DNA from: Flavobacteriia bacterium 40-80
GTDB taxonomy: Bacteria; Bacteroidota; Bacteroidia; Flavobacteriales_D; Crocinitomicaceae
Reading direction: 5' to 3'
Length of the DNA stretch: 64,000 nucleotides
Assembly (NCBI GenBank): GCA_001899145.1
Contig: MKVF01000021.1
Location: forward strand, 124,001-188,000
Positions 9,090-16,793 of this stretch are shown in pieces. The notes below the pieces were generated by a model that saw only the letters and a list, made by a program, of their open reading frames with translations, was not told where the DNA came from and did not search any database. Each line of letters begins with the position of its first letter. Position 1 is the first letter of the stretch. The position numbers and the translations under genes are program-made.

Positions 9090-9475
9090 AAAGTGATATA
9101 CTGTCACTAAAAGAGGTGAAAATACTGGTGGATTCGTTTTACGGGAAAGTCCGGAAAGATGAATTGCTGAAAGATATATTTGACAATGTCATTCAGGATA
9201 GATGGGAAGCCCATCTGGATAAGATGTACCGCTTTTGGCAGACAGTATTGCTGGAAGAACATACATACAGCGGCACTCCGTTCACACCGCATGTGAAGCT
9301 GCCGGTGGAAAAAAAGCATTTCGACAGGTGGATTGCGCTGTTCTTTGAAACGGTCAACGAGCACTTTGAAGGAGAGAAGGCTGAAAAAGCTAAGTGGCAG
9401 GGAGAGCGGATGGCAGAAATGTTTTTAATCAAGATCGAATATTACCGTGAAAATAACTTAACTCCGCTGGCATGA
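9086..9475 (+). CDS. Group III truncated haemoglobin
   Basis: The protein has about 129 residues from the ATG at 9086, which gives an ATGA overlap with the previous stop; another in-frame ATG lies at 9071. It matches the group III 2-on-2 globins: ILSLKEVKILVDSFYGKVRKD at the start, the FWQTVLL segment with the E helix, HVKLPV, and KKHFDRWIALF with the proximal haem histidine on the F helix. Such globins bind O2 and NO and are thought to help in NO detoxification. Position in an operon with an Rrf2 regulator and ric supports that role. The stop overlaps the next start by four bases (ATGA). Confidence 0.87.
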   Translation: MKSDILSLKEVKILVDSFYGKVRKDELLKDIFDNVIQDRWEAHLDKMYRFWQTVLLEEHTYSGTPFTPHVKLPVEKKHFDRWIALFFETVNEHFEGEKAEKAKWQGERMAEMFLIKIEYYRENNLTPLA

Positions 9476-9918
9476 AGATCTCTTATCAGTTTTTGATTAT
9501 TGCAGCAGGTTTTTTATGGATCGGATTTGTCGGTGCGATCAGCTTTATGGAGGCATGGCTTAAATTCCGGGCACCCGGAATTACGGTTCCGTTAGGTTTA
9601 GGGATCGGAAGAATCGTTTTCAGCGCGCTGAACAAAGTGGAATGGTGTCTGGCAATTATAATTTTTATAAGCCTGGCACTGAACAAGGGAACATCACTTT
9701 TCCGCATGGATAATTTGTTTTATCTGATTCCTGTTCTGGTCCTCATAATCCAGACCTTCTGGTTGCTGCCGGCGCTGGATTTCCGCGCAGAGCTTCATAT
9801 ACAGGGAGCTGACGTTCCTGCTTCCAGCCTGCATTTTGTATATGTAGGATTAGAATTACTGAAAATTATCAGTCTCTCCGCTTTTGGAATATTACTTTAT
9901 AAAATAATTATAAGATGA
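9472..9918 (+). CDS. Four-helix membrane protein of the NO-type operon, unknown function
   Basis: The 148-residue protein has about four hydrophobic segments (residues 5-25, 55-75, 82-102, 122-147) and a loop WLLPALDFRAELHIQG between the third and fourth. The residues KVEW and the Asp/Arg/Glu cluster in that loop are the only polar features near the membrane. I cannot name a family. It overlaps both neighbours by ATGA junctions (9472-9475 and 9915-9918), so it is certainly part of the operon with the globin and the dioxygenase. Confidence 0.7.
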   Translation: MKISYQFLIIAAGFLWIGFVGAISFMEAWLKFRAPGITVPLGLGIGRIVFSALNKVEWCLAIIIFISLALNKGTSLFRMDNLFYLIPVLVLIIQTFWLLPALDFRAELHIQGADVPASSLHFVYVGLELLKIISLSAFGILLYKIIIR

Positions 9919-10838
9919 GCATAAATAACATTATTGGTGAAATAGAAGAAAAATACCTGCAGCTGGGAGAAAACCCGGAAACGTACCTGAAAGGATTGCT
10001 ACAGACAAAACCGATTAATTACTGGGATTACATACAAGTGGATACATTGCTTTCCCTTCAGAAAACAAGAACGGATTTCAAGGACGAGGTCATCTTCGTC
10101 ATGTATCACCAGGTAACGGAGCTAATCCTTAAAATGGTGCTGCACGAGATCCGACAGATGGTTGATGAGGAATTTGATGAAGAGGTCTGGATCGAAAAAT
10201 TTAATCGCTTGAACCGCTATACATCCATGCTGATCACCTCATTTGATGTGATGAAATACGGAATGAATTATGATGATTATAATACGTTCAGAAGCACGCT
10301 TACACCTGCAAGCGGCTTTCAGTCAGCACAATTCCGGTTTATAGAGATCTGCTGTACACAGTTACAGAACCTGATCAATGAACAAGGAAGAGAACGTATC
10401 GGCGAAAACCCGGGAACAGAAGAATATTTCGAACACATTTACTGGAAAGATGCCGGTTATAATCGAAAAACAGGGAAAAAATCGCTGACATTAAGGCAAT
10501 TTGAAGAAAAATACCTGAATGATTTTATCGCTCAGGCAAAAAAAGTGAAAGGAAATACACTGGAAGAAAAAATTCTTGGACAGCCACATATATCAGAAAA
10601 GCTGGTGGAAAAAATGAAAGAATTTGACCGTTTTTATAATGTGGAATGGCCGCTTGTGCATCTGGAAACAGCCCGGCATTATCTGGACAGTAAAGGAGAA
10701 AACAAGGCAGCGACAGGAGGCTCGGAATGGAAAAAATACCTGCACCCGCAATTCCAGCAACGAAAGTTTTTCCCTTCCTTATGGACAGAAGAAGAGCGGA
10801 CTAACTGGGGAAATAAACAGGTTCTTAAACATACCTGA
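9915..10838 (+). CDS. kynA: Tryptophan 2,3-dioxygenase family protein
   Basis: This 307-residue protein matches haem-dependent tryptophan 2,3-dioxygenase, which opens the indole ring of L-tryptophan to N-formylkynurenine. Visible signatures are YWDYIQVDTLLSLQ (36-49), YHQVTELILK with the active-site His65, TPASGFQSAQFR (130-141), VHLETARHYL with the likely proximal haem ligand His249, ATGGS (266-270) and the C-terminal FFPSLW. All expected substrate and haem motifs seem present, so it should be active. The other kynurenine-pathway genes are not adjacent. Instead it sits, with ATGA overlap, inside an operon of NO-response genes, which is unusual. Confidence 0.88.
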   Translation: MSINNIIGEIEEKYLQLGENPETYLKGLLQTKPINYWDYIQVDTLLSLQKTRTDFKDEVIFVMYHQVTELILKMVLHEIRQMVDEEFDEEVWIEKFNRLNRYTSMLITSFDVMKYGMNYDDYNTFRSTLTPASGFQSAQFRFIEICCTQLQNLINEQGRERIGENPGTEEYFEHIYWKDAGYNRKTGKKSLTLRQFEEKYLNDFIAQAKKVKGNTLEEKILGQPHISEKLVEKMKEFDRFYNVEWPLVHLETARHYLDSKGENKAATGGSEWKKYLHPQFQQRKFFPSLWTEEERTNWGNKQVLKHT

Positions 10839-10839
10839 T

Positions 10840-11619
10840 ATGAATGTAGCTGACTTCAATAAAGTTCCCGGACACTGGATCCTTGCTAAAATGGGAAAAA
10901 AAGTGCTGCGTCCCGGAGGTAAAGAGATGACTTTAAAATTAATAAAGAATTTAAACATTTCTCAAAATGATCAGATAGCTGAATTTGCGCCTGGCCTGGG
11001 ATTCACGGCAAAGCTCGCCCTTGCTCAAAATCCTGAAACATATACAGGTATTGATGCGGATCCGGACGTGATCCGGCGACTAAACCAAAAGCTGGCTAAG
11101 AATGGTACTGTTACTTTTCACGAAGGAAATGCAGCCGAGACAAAGCTGCCCGCGGAAAGTAAAGATAAAGTTTTTGGAGAAGCCATGCTGACAATGCACG
11201 CAGACCACCGGAAATCGGACATAATCAGGGAAGCACACCGGATTTTAAAGAAAGGAGGTCTGTATGCCATTCACGAAATGGGATTACACCCTGATAAACT
11301 GGATGAAAATATAAAAGCAGCAATTCAGAAAGACCTTGCACTGGCAATTAAAGTCAATGCGCGCCCGCTGACGGTGCAGGAATGGAAAAGCCTGCTGGAA
11401 CAGGAAGGCTTTACAATAAAGACGACAATTACCAATTCGATGCACTTGCTGAAACCGCTGCGAATAATTGATGATGAAGGTTTTTTCAGAACCTTGAAAA
11501 TAATGAAGAATATTTTGTTTAATCTACATGCCAGAAAACGCATTCTGCAAATGAGAAAGGTTTTTAGTAAATATGAAAATCAATTGAATGCGGTAATGAT
11601 TGTGGCAGAGAAAATATAA
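10840..11619 (+). CDS. Class I SAM-dependent methyltransferase
   Basis: I place the start at ATG 10840, one base after the dioxygenase stop; a longer in-frame reading from 10624 would lie inside the dioxygenase gene. The 259-residue product has the Rossmann SAM-binding motif I (IAEFAPGLGFTAKLAL), the acidic ribose-binding strand TGIDADPDV and the post-motif region HRILKKGGLYAIHEMGL typical of UbiE/Methyltransf_11 enzymes. The substrate cannot be predicted. Its position between the dioxygenase and ric makes it part of the same transcription unit. Confidence 0.8.
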   Translation: MNVADFNKVPGHWILAKMGKKVLRPGGKEMTLKLIKNLNISQNDQIAEFAPGLGFTAKLALAQNPETYTGIDADPDVIRRLNQKLAKNGTVTFHEGNAAETKLPAESKDKVFGEAMLTMHADHRKSDIIREAHRILKKGGLYAIHEMGLHPDKLDENIKAAIQKDLALAIKVNARPLTVQEWKSLLEQEGFTIKTTITNSMHLLKPLRIIDDEGFFRTLKIMKNILFNLHARKRILQMRKVFSKYENQLNAVMIVAEKI

Positions 11620-11624
11620 GAACC

Positions 11625-12338
11625 ATGGAAATTTCAATTAACAGCATTATAGGCAATATGGTGGCCAAAGATTACCGGATGGCTTCCGTATTTCAGTCTT
11701 ACGGAATTGATTATTGCTGTAACGGAAACAGAACAATCCGCGAAGTCTGTAATGAGAGAAATATAGAGCCGGAGCTATTGATCGAAAACCTGAATAAGAT
11801 CACCGGCGAAAACGGAACGAGAAAAACAGATTATAATTCCTGGCCGCTCGACCTGCTGGCGGATTACATTGAAAAAACACACCATCGTTATGTAGAATCT
11901 AAAATTCAGGAAATAAAGCCATTGCTGCAAAAGATCGTCAGCGTACATGGACAACAGCATCCGGAGTTGAAGAAAGTGGAGAAGTTATTTTCCGAATCGG
12001 CAGATGAGCTAACCGTGCACATGAAAAAAGAAGAATTGATGCTTTTCCCTTTTATACGGAAAATAGCACAGCATCCGAATGAAAAACTAACCGCTCCTTT
12101 CGGAAGTGTCAAAAATCCCATTGCAATGATGCACCAGGAGCATAATCTCGAAGGAGAGCGTTTCCGCCAGATTTCCTCACTAACAAATAATTACACACCT
12201 CCTGCAGATGCCTGCAATACATATAGAGTAACATTTGCTTTGCTGAAAGAATTTGAAGAAGACTTGCATTTACATATCCACCTGGAAAATAATATTTTAT
12301 TTCCCAAATCCATGGAAATGGAAAGCGCGCTTGCATAA
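11625..12338 (+). CDS. ric: Iron-sulfur cluster repair di-iron protein Ric (YtfE/ScdA)
   Basis: The 237-residue protein has the ScdA N-terminal domain (SIIGNMVAKDYRMASVFQSYGI, then DYCCNGNRTIREVC, residues about 7-43) followed by a hemerythrin-like di-iron domain. The iron ligands are visible as H in THHRY, HMKKEE, MMHQEHNLE and HLHIHLENNILFP. Ric proteins donate iron to damaged clusters and can act on NO. It is the last gene of the operon and is preceded by a 5-base gap. It strongly supports an NO/nitrosative-stress role for the whole cluster. Confidence 0.93.
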   Translation: MEISINSIIGNMVAKDYRMASVFQSYGIDYCCNGNRTIREVCNERNIEPELLIENLNKITGENGTRKTDYNSWPLDLLADYIEKTHHRYVESKIQEIKPLLQKIVSVHGQQHPELKKVEKLFSESADELTVHMKKEELMLFPFIRKIAQHPNEKLTAPFGSVKNPIAMMHQEHNLEGERFRQISSLTNNYTPPADACNTYRVTFALLKEFEEDLHLHIHLENNILFPKSMEMESALA

Positions 12339-12345
12339 AAGTCTG

Positions 12346-12409
12346 ATGCCAAACCTGAGATTCTGTGTTTATTTTTCAGGCAAATGAACACAGAAGATCG
12401 GGTAGGCAT
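12346..12409 (+). repeat. Imperfect 27-bp-arm inverted repeat downstream of ric
   Basis: The left arm starts at ATGCC (12346) and the right arm ends at GGCAT (12409). TTCTGTGTT on the left pairs with AACACAGAA on the right, with a few mismatches in between. There is no T run, so it is a weak terminator candidate or a folded mRNA end. The rest of the 12339-12531 gap shows only a short imperfect direct repeat (CTGGCTTGAAA and CTGGCTTAAAA). Confidence 0.45.
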
Positions 12410-12531
12410 TTATTATATTCCCCAATTCTTGTTTTCAGCAATGTTGCGCTCTGGCTTGAAATCTATGGATGCAGCGCCTGGCTTAAAACTAATCTCTAAG
12501 ATCAGTTTCCGAATTAAAAACAGTGAATGAT

Positions 12532-12891
12532 TCACGGCACAAAAGCATCCGTGATATGCTCTAATTCATGGGAACCCTCATTTTTTAATACAATCGAAAT
12601 AATATCGAACCGCACTTCTTTATCAAGATCATGCTGTAAAATATACTGGTTTGCCGCTCTGATCAGTTGTTTTTGCTTCTGGCGTGTAACCGCTTCGTAA
12701 GGTGCTCCGAACACTGTGGTATTTCTTGTTTTCACTTCCACAATGACCAGCGTATTCTCATATTCGAAGATCAGATCTATTTCAAGATGCTGAAACCGAT
12801 AGCCGTCGGCAAGAAATTCATATCCGATCCCGGTGAGATACTCACGCGCGATCGCTTCTCCTTTTTTGCCTGTGTCAATATTCCCCGACAT
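12532..12891 (-). CDS. yraN: YraN/UPF0102 family nuclease-fold protein
   Basis: The 119-residue protein matches the UPF0102 (YraN) family: GKKGEAIAREYL near the start, the catalytic-like triad of the restriction-endonuclease fold in LEIDLIFEYENTLVIVEVKTRN (the Glu, Asp and EVK are present), and RFDIISI near the end. The biochemical role is not settled; Holliday-junction-associated nuclease activity has been suggested from the fold. Its start codon abuts the stop of the upstream MORN-repeat gene, so the two are probably co-transcribed. Confidence 0.88.
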   Translation of the reverse strand: MSGNIDTGKKGEAIAREYLTGIGYEFLADGYRFQHLEIDLIFEYENTLVIVEVKTRNTTVFGAPYEAVTRQKQKQLIRAANQYILQHDLDKEVRFDIISIVLKNEGSHELEHITDAFVP

Positions 12892-14577
12892 TTATTTCGG
12901 AACCATTTTATATTGTTTCTCCTGGCCGTATTCGAAATCCTTTTGCTTTGAAACTTTGCCCCGTTTGTCGAAAATCTTCATGGTTCCGTGCTTCAGGCCG
13001 TCTTTATACTGCGTTTCATTGATGATATTACCGCGCTGATCGAACTGGCGCATATAACCGTTTAGCTTTCCGTCTTTGTATTGAGACAGGACAGCGACAA
13101 TCTTTCCTCCCGGATAATAGGCAAGCCATGTACCTTCTTTCTTATCATTTTTATAAGTTCCTTCTTCCGTTTTTTTATAGTCTTTCTGCGAATAGGAAAT
13201 GAAAAGCCCTTCTTTTACACTTGCATACGTGACCTTGTTTTTCATAGGACCGTATTTCACTTTGGATTTAATTTTTGCAACCTTGTAAGTTTCCACATCC
13301 TTCAGGTTGCCGTTATCGAAATATTCGTACCATGTTTTATTCTTATAGCCGTTTTTATATTCACCGGCAGATTTGGTTTTACCCTTAGGTGTATAAGATA
13401 TCCACGCTCCGTTGAGCGTCCCTTTTTTGAACGTTGCTTTATTTTTGATAGTACCGTTTTCCCAGTAATTGACCCATTCTCCTTCTTCTTTTCCGGCTAC
13501 ATAACTTCCTTCCATCAATAATGTTCCGTTTTCATACCAGGTGGACCATTTACCATCTTTTTCATCGTTTTTAAATGTTCCTGATTTGAATTTTGAGCCG
13601 TCTTTATAATAATAATTCCACGTGCCTTCCTTCTTATCTTTTTTAAACTGGGCAGTATAAGAGATTTTCCCGTCCGGATAATAATATGCCCAGTCACCGT
13701 CTTGCTGATCATCAAGGAATGTCCCCTTCATATCTAAAGAACCATTGTTGGCGTACCACGTCCATAAGCGGTTCTTTTTACCATTAGCATAATACCCGCT
13801 CGCGCGTAATTTTCCGTTGTCATAATAAAGCTGGTATAAGCCATCCAGTTTGTTGTCCTTGTAATTGGCAATTTTTTCGATCTTGCCGTTATAGAAGAAC
13901 TGCTTCCATTCCCCGGTTTTTAATCCCTGATTGTAGAATCCGGAGACAGCAGTATCTCCATTTATTTTGTACTCTGTAAAAGGCCCGTCTTCCAGCCCGT
14001 TTTTGAAATTATACACTTCCTTAATATTATTATCAAGGTAATAGTTAACCATCTTGCCATTCCCGTTGATTACTGTCTGAACAGAATCCGGAGACCAGAA
14101 TGCCTGAACATAGCGGGTTGAATCAATAAATTCTTCAGTCATTTTAGGTTTCCCATTAAGATAGAAGCTTTTCCAGAACCCGAATTTTCTATCCTTCTTA
14201 TAATTTCCTTCCAACAATAAAATATCGCCTTCTGACCATTCCCGGTAGATACTGTCCTGAACGTCCATTATAAAATACCCTTCCTGCTTCTTGTTCCCGT
14301 TCGGCCAGAATAACAACACCTGTCCGTGGAGCTTTCCTTTATAGAAATTCCGGATTTCCTCCTTTTTACCGTCTTTACTGTAATATTCCCACTTTCCGTG
14401 CTCGTATTTCGTTTCTCCCAGATCGTCTTTATAGTAGCTCCCCGTGGATAACAGCTTTGTTTTTTTGAAATCGTAGTAATTTTTTTCGGGACGCGTAAGA
14501 TTTTGTTTCAGCACCTGCTGCCCGGAAAGGGTGGACAAAGAGCATACAACAGTTATTACAAACAGAAAATACTTCAT
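12892..14577 (-). CDS. Secreted MORN-repeat protein, YwqK antitoxin-like family
   Basis: I choose the ATG at 14577 because it begins a signal peptide (MKYFLFVITVVCSLSTLSG); an in-frame ATG lies at 14610. The roughly 560-residue protein is almost entirely made of about twenty 22-25-residue MORN-like repeats of the form GxWxxYYxDGKxxxxGxYKN. Bacterial proteins of this kind are annotated as YwqK-family antitoxins, but here there is no adjacent toxin gene, and export points to a periplasmic or surface scaffold role. It is followed without a gap by yraN. Confidence 0.78.
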   Translation of the reverse strand: MKYFLFVITVVCSLSTLSGQQVLKQNLTRPEKNYYDFKKTKLLSTGSYYKDDLGETKYEHGKWEYYSKDGKKEEIRNFYKGKLHGQVLLFWPNGNKKQEGYFIMDVQDSIYREWSEGDILLLEGNYKKDRKFGFWKSFYLNGKPKMTEEFIDSTRYVQAFWSPDSVQTVINGNGKMVNYYLDNNIKEVYNFKNGLEDGPFTEYKINGDTAVSGFYNQGLKTGEWKQFFYNGKIEKIANYKDNKLDGLYQLYYDNGKLRASGYYANGKKNRLWTWYANNGSLDMKGTFLDDQQDGDWAYYYPDGKISYTAQFKKDKKEGTWNYYYKDGSKFKSGTFKNDEKDGKWSTWYENGTLLMEGSYVAGKEEGEWVNYWENGTIKNKATFKKGTLNGAWISYTPKGKTKSAGEYKNGYKNKTWYEYFDNGNLKDVETYKVAKIKSKVKYGPMKNKVTYASVKEGLFISYSQKDYKKTEEGTYKNDKKEGTWLAYYPGGKIVAVLSQYKDGKLNGYMRQFDQRGNIINETQYKDGLKHGTMKIFDKRGKVSKQKDFEYGQEKQYKMVPK

Positions 14578-14622
14578 GATACGAACTAAATGGACTGAAT
14601 TATAATTCAAAATTAATAATAG

Positions 14623-15279
14623 TTACAACTTTATGAAATAGACAATCCCCTGAAAAAACAGAAGCGTGCCGAATCCGATAAGGATAAAGCTGATGAAACG
14701 GTTGAGGTTATGAAGGAGCTGGGGTGTCACAAAGGGACGAAGTTTTTTTGCTGCAAAAATTTTGATAATGTCAATAGAGAAAAAGGTGAGCAGGATAATA
14801 GACAGATAAATCAAAATAGGATCAATTCCGATAAAACGTTCCTGTTTCTGAATCCCGATGGTGATCACTGATAGCCAATAGAGAATAATCATCGGATTTG
14901 CAAAATTCAGCAGAAACCCTTTGATGAATAACATCCAGTATTCACGGCTGTTTTTGACAGAATAACAGATAATTTGCTGATCCGAACTGGTAGGTGTTTT
15001 CTTTTTTAAAGTAAGGCCGCCAAACGAAACAAATATGATTCCGCCGACAATTTTCAGGAGAAAAATATTGGATCCGTTCAATAAACCGGAAATTTCCTGA
15101 AAGAATAAATAGGCAATTAAAATGTAGATAATATCACTGACAAACACCCCGAAATCAAAACTTGCAGCAGCGCGGATACCTTTCTGGATGCTGGTCTCAA
15201 TCAGCATAAAAAAAGAAGGACCGAGCATGATACTTAAAATCAGACCTGTTACAAAACCTTTTAAAATTAATAGTGCCAA
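14623..15279 (-). CDS. LysE/RhtB-family amino-acid exporter
   Basis: The 218-residue membrane protein has about six hydrophobic segments and the family start GLILSIMLGPSFFMLIETSIQKG, with FANPMIILYW in the middle (the NP motif of LysE-type translocators). The family exports amino acids or related metabolites; the substrate is unknown. The start is a TTG (15277-15279, minus strand), as there is no in-frame ATG nearby. It is encoded upstream of the MORN gene with a 45-base gap. Confidence 0.8.
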   Translation of the reverse strand: MALLILKGFVTGLILSIMLGPSFFMLIETSIQKGIRAAASFDFGVFVSDIIYILIAYLFFQEISGLLNGSNIFLLKIVGGIIFVSFGGLTLKKKTPTSSDQQIICYSVKNSREYWMLFIKGFLLNFANPMIILYWLSVITIGIQKQERFIGIDPILIYLSIILLTFFSIDIIKIFAAKKLRPFVTPQLLHNLNRFISFILIGFGTLLFFQGIVYFIKL

Positions 15280-15643
15280 ATGCCGTTTTTTTAGAGTAAA
15301 CCTACCGTTAAAAAGTGCTTTAAGTTAAGTATGATTCACTTATCTGCCAAATTTTGAACCATTATTTTGGAAAGGAATGCTAATTATTAGCAAACAAATA
15401 ACGAATTGATTTACAGGGACTTAATTTTTTAAATATTTTTCATTGGATGAAAATAACAATGATTATTAAGGGTTAATTAATTGATATACATTAATTTAAT
15501 TTGAATTTTATTCTTGTGTCTGTTGTGTTGTCAGAATAAACCTGTATTTTTTGATATATTTTGTATCTGACTAAAAAGAATACTGAAATTTATTACTTAC
15601 TTTTGCCGCAGAATGTTTCATTCTTTAAATAAGAAAACAAAAT
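15280..15643. other. 364-base non-coding interval between divergent genes
   Basis: This is a very AT-rich stretch between the divergently transcribed lysE-like gene and the 15644 gene. I see no ORF or RNA structure. It should hold two promoters; only the rightward -7 element (TACTTTTG, 15598-15605) is convincing. Confidence 0.5.
15598..15605 (+). promoter_or_regulatory. -7 promoter element of the 15644 gene
   Basis: TACTTTTG is an exact TAnnTTTG match 38 bases before the ATG. The -33 element is weak. Confidence 0.5.
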
Positions 15644-16000
15644 ATGAGAACGGCGACTGCAAATAAAAAATTAAACGAGATAATAGCTAAAGTTGAAGCT
15701 AAAGGCGTATTGGCTGACGGTTTGGTAGAAGACCTGAAAGCATTGAGAGAGTTAGCGTTAAAAGAGCAAGACCCTTTAGTAGTAAAAGTATTGCGTCTTA
15801 CTTATGAATTTCTTCTGGACAGAGAAGCATTTGATGTGCAGGCTCAATACGAAGAGGACGAGGAAGGAGAATATGCTATCGAGATCGATGACAATGAAAA
15901 TTTGTTGTATTTGCTGAGATTGCTGGAAAATGCGGAGCACAAGATCAACCGTGAAGAAATTAAAGATTATCGTACCGCTTTGAAAGAAGAATTGTACTGA
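15644..16000 (+). CDS. Small acidic conserved-looking protein of unknown function
   Basis: The 118-residue cytosolic protein is helical and rich in Glu, Leu and Lys. It has an N-terminal coiled-coil-like stretch (KLNEIIAKVEAKG to ALRELALKEQDPLVVKVLRL) and an acidic linker QYEEDEEGEYAIEIDD in the middle. I do not recognise a family and see no motif. It has its own promoter and a terminator (16024-16052), so it is a single-gene unit. Confidence 0.7.
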   Translation: MRTATANKKLNEIIAKVEAKGVLADGLVEDLKALRELALKEQDPLVVKVLRLTYEFLLDREAFDVQAQYEEDEEGEYAIEIDDNENLLYLLRLLENAEHKINREEIKDYRTALKEELY

Positions 16001-16023
16001 TTATTGACAGATTATATGGAAAA

Positions 16024-16052
16024 ACGGATATCTTTAAGGTATCCGTTTTTTT
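16024..16052 (+). terminator. Terminator after the 15644 gene
   Basis: ACGGATA pairs with TATCCGT across a 9-base loop and is followed by TTTTTTTGT. It separates the small acidic gene from the YhhN gene. Confidence 0.8.
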
Positions 16053-16057
16053 GTGAT

Positions 16058-16714
16058 ATGAAAATTTTAAAGCTCATTTTTTTATTAATTGCCGTTTTGC
16101 AGCTACTAAGCATCTGTTATGATTGGGAAGCTATACGATTGCTGACAAAACCGTTAATTTGCACCACATTAATCGGAATGGTTCTCATTCACCGGTTAAA
16201 AAATAACTCCTTGCTTATTTTGGCACTGGCAGCCTGCCTTTCCGGAGATGTATTTTTGATGCTGAAAGGAGAGGAATGGTTTTTTATAGCCGGTCTGGCC
16301 TCGTTCTTAACAGGACATCTGCTCTACGTTTTATTCTTCTTGAAAGGCCGCAGCTCGCAATATCAGAAAAACAAACCGTTGATCATAACAGCGGTTCTGA
16401 CAATGACTGTGATAATTACCTTTATAGCAAAAGAGCTGCTTCCTTATGTCGGAGAGCTGAAAGTTCCTGTGATGATCTATATGATTGTTATCGGACTTAT
16501 GTTTGTTGCAGCGACAGGCAGATTGGATAAACGGCAGCCTTCGCACGGTTTAATGCTGATTGCCGGCGCAGCATTGTTCGTTATTTCCGATACCATTCTG
16601 GCATTTAATCAATTTGTATCCCCAATAAGCAACGGTCATTTTTTTGTGATGATCACTTATATGGCAGCACAATATTTCCTTGTCAGCGGAAGTTTGGCTA
16701 AAGAGGTAAACTGA
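16058..16714 (+). CDS. YhhN/TMEM86-family membrane protein (lysoplasmalogenase-like)
   Basis: The start at ATG 16058 is preferred because the longer reading from 16004 would run through the preceding terminator hairpin. The roughly 218-residue protein has about seven or eight hydrophobic segments and YhhN-type sequences: LAACLSGDVFLML with the conserved GD, SFLTGHLLYVLFF, and FVISDTILAFNQF with a second acidic residue. Members of the family hydrolyse the vinyl-ether bond of lysoplasmalogens; whether this one does is unknown. Confidence 0.78.
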   Translation: MKILKLIFLLIAVLQLLSICYDWEAIRLLTKPLICTTLIGMVLIHRLKNNSLLILALAACLSGDVFLMLKGEEWFFIAGLASFLTGHLLYVLFFLKGRSSQYQKNKPLIITAVLTMTVIITFIAKELLPYVGELKVPVMIYMIVIGLMFVAATGRLDKRQPSHGLMLIAGAALFVISDTILAFNQFVSPISNGHFFVMITYMAAQYFLVSGSLAKEVN

Positions 16715-16770
16715 ACCTGAAAGCATATAAAAATTGCTGGTTAGTTGGTCATCTAATCTAAGTGTTTTAC

Positions 16771-16778
16771 TACTTTTG
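16771..16778 (+). promoter_or_regulatory. -7 promoter element of aspS
   Basis: TACTTTTG is an exact TAnnTTTG match, with a weak TTGG about 22 bases upstream. It lies 15 bases before the ATG at 16794 and supports that start over the in-frame ATG at 16734. Confidence 0.55.
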
Positions 16779-16793
16779 TTTAAAATTTTATTC

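Noticed and set aside
10624-10839. Extended N-terminus of the methyltransferase
   Set aside because: This stretch is the 3' coding part of the dioxygenase gene in another frame. ATG 10840, right after its stop, starts a normal methyltransferase.
16004-16057. Long N-terminus of the YhhN protein
   Set aside because: The region forms the terminator hairpin of the previous gene. The ATG at 16058 is followed directly by a membrane segment.
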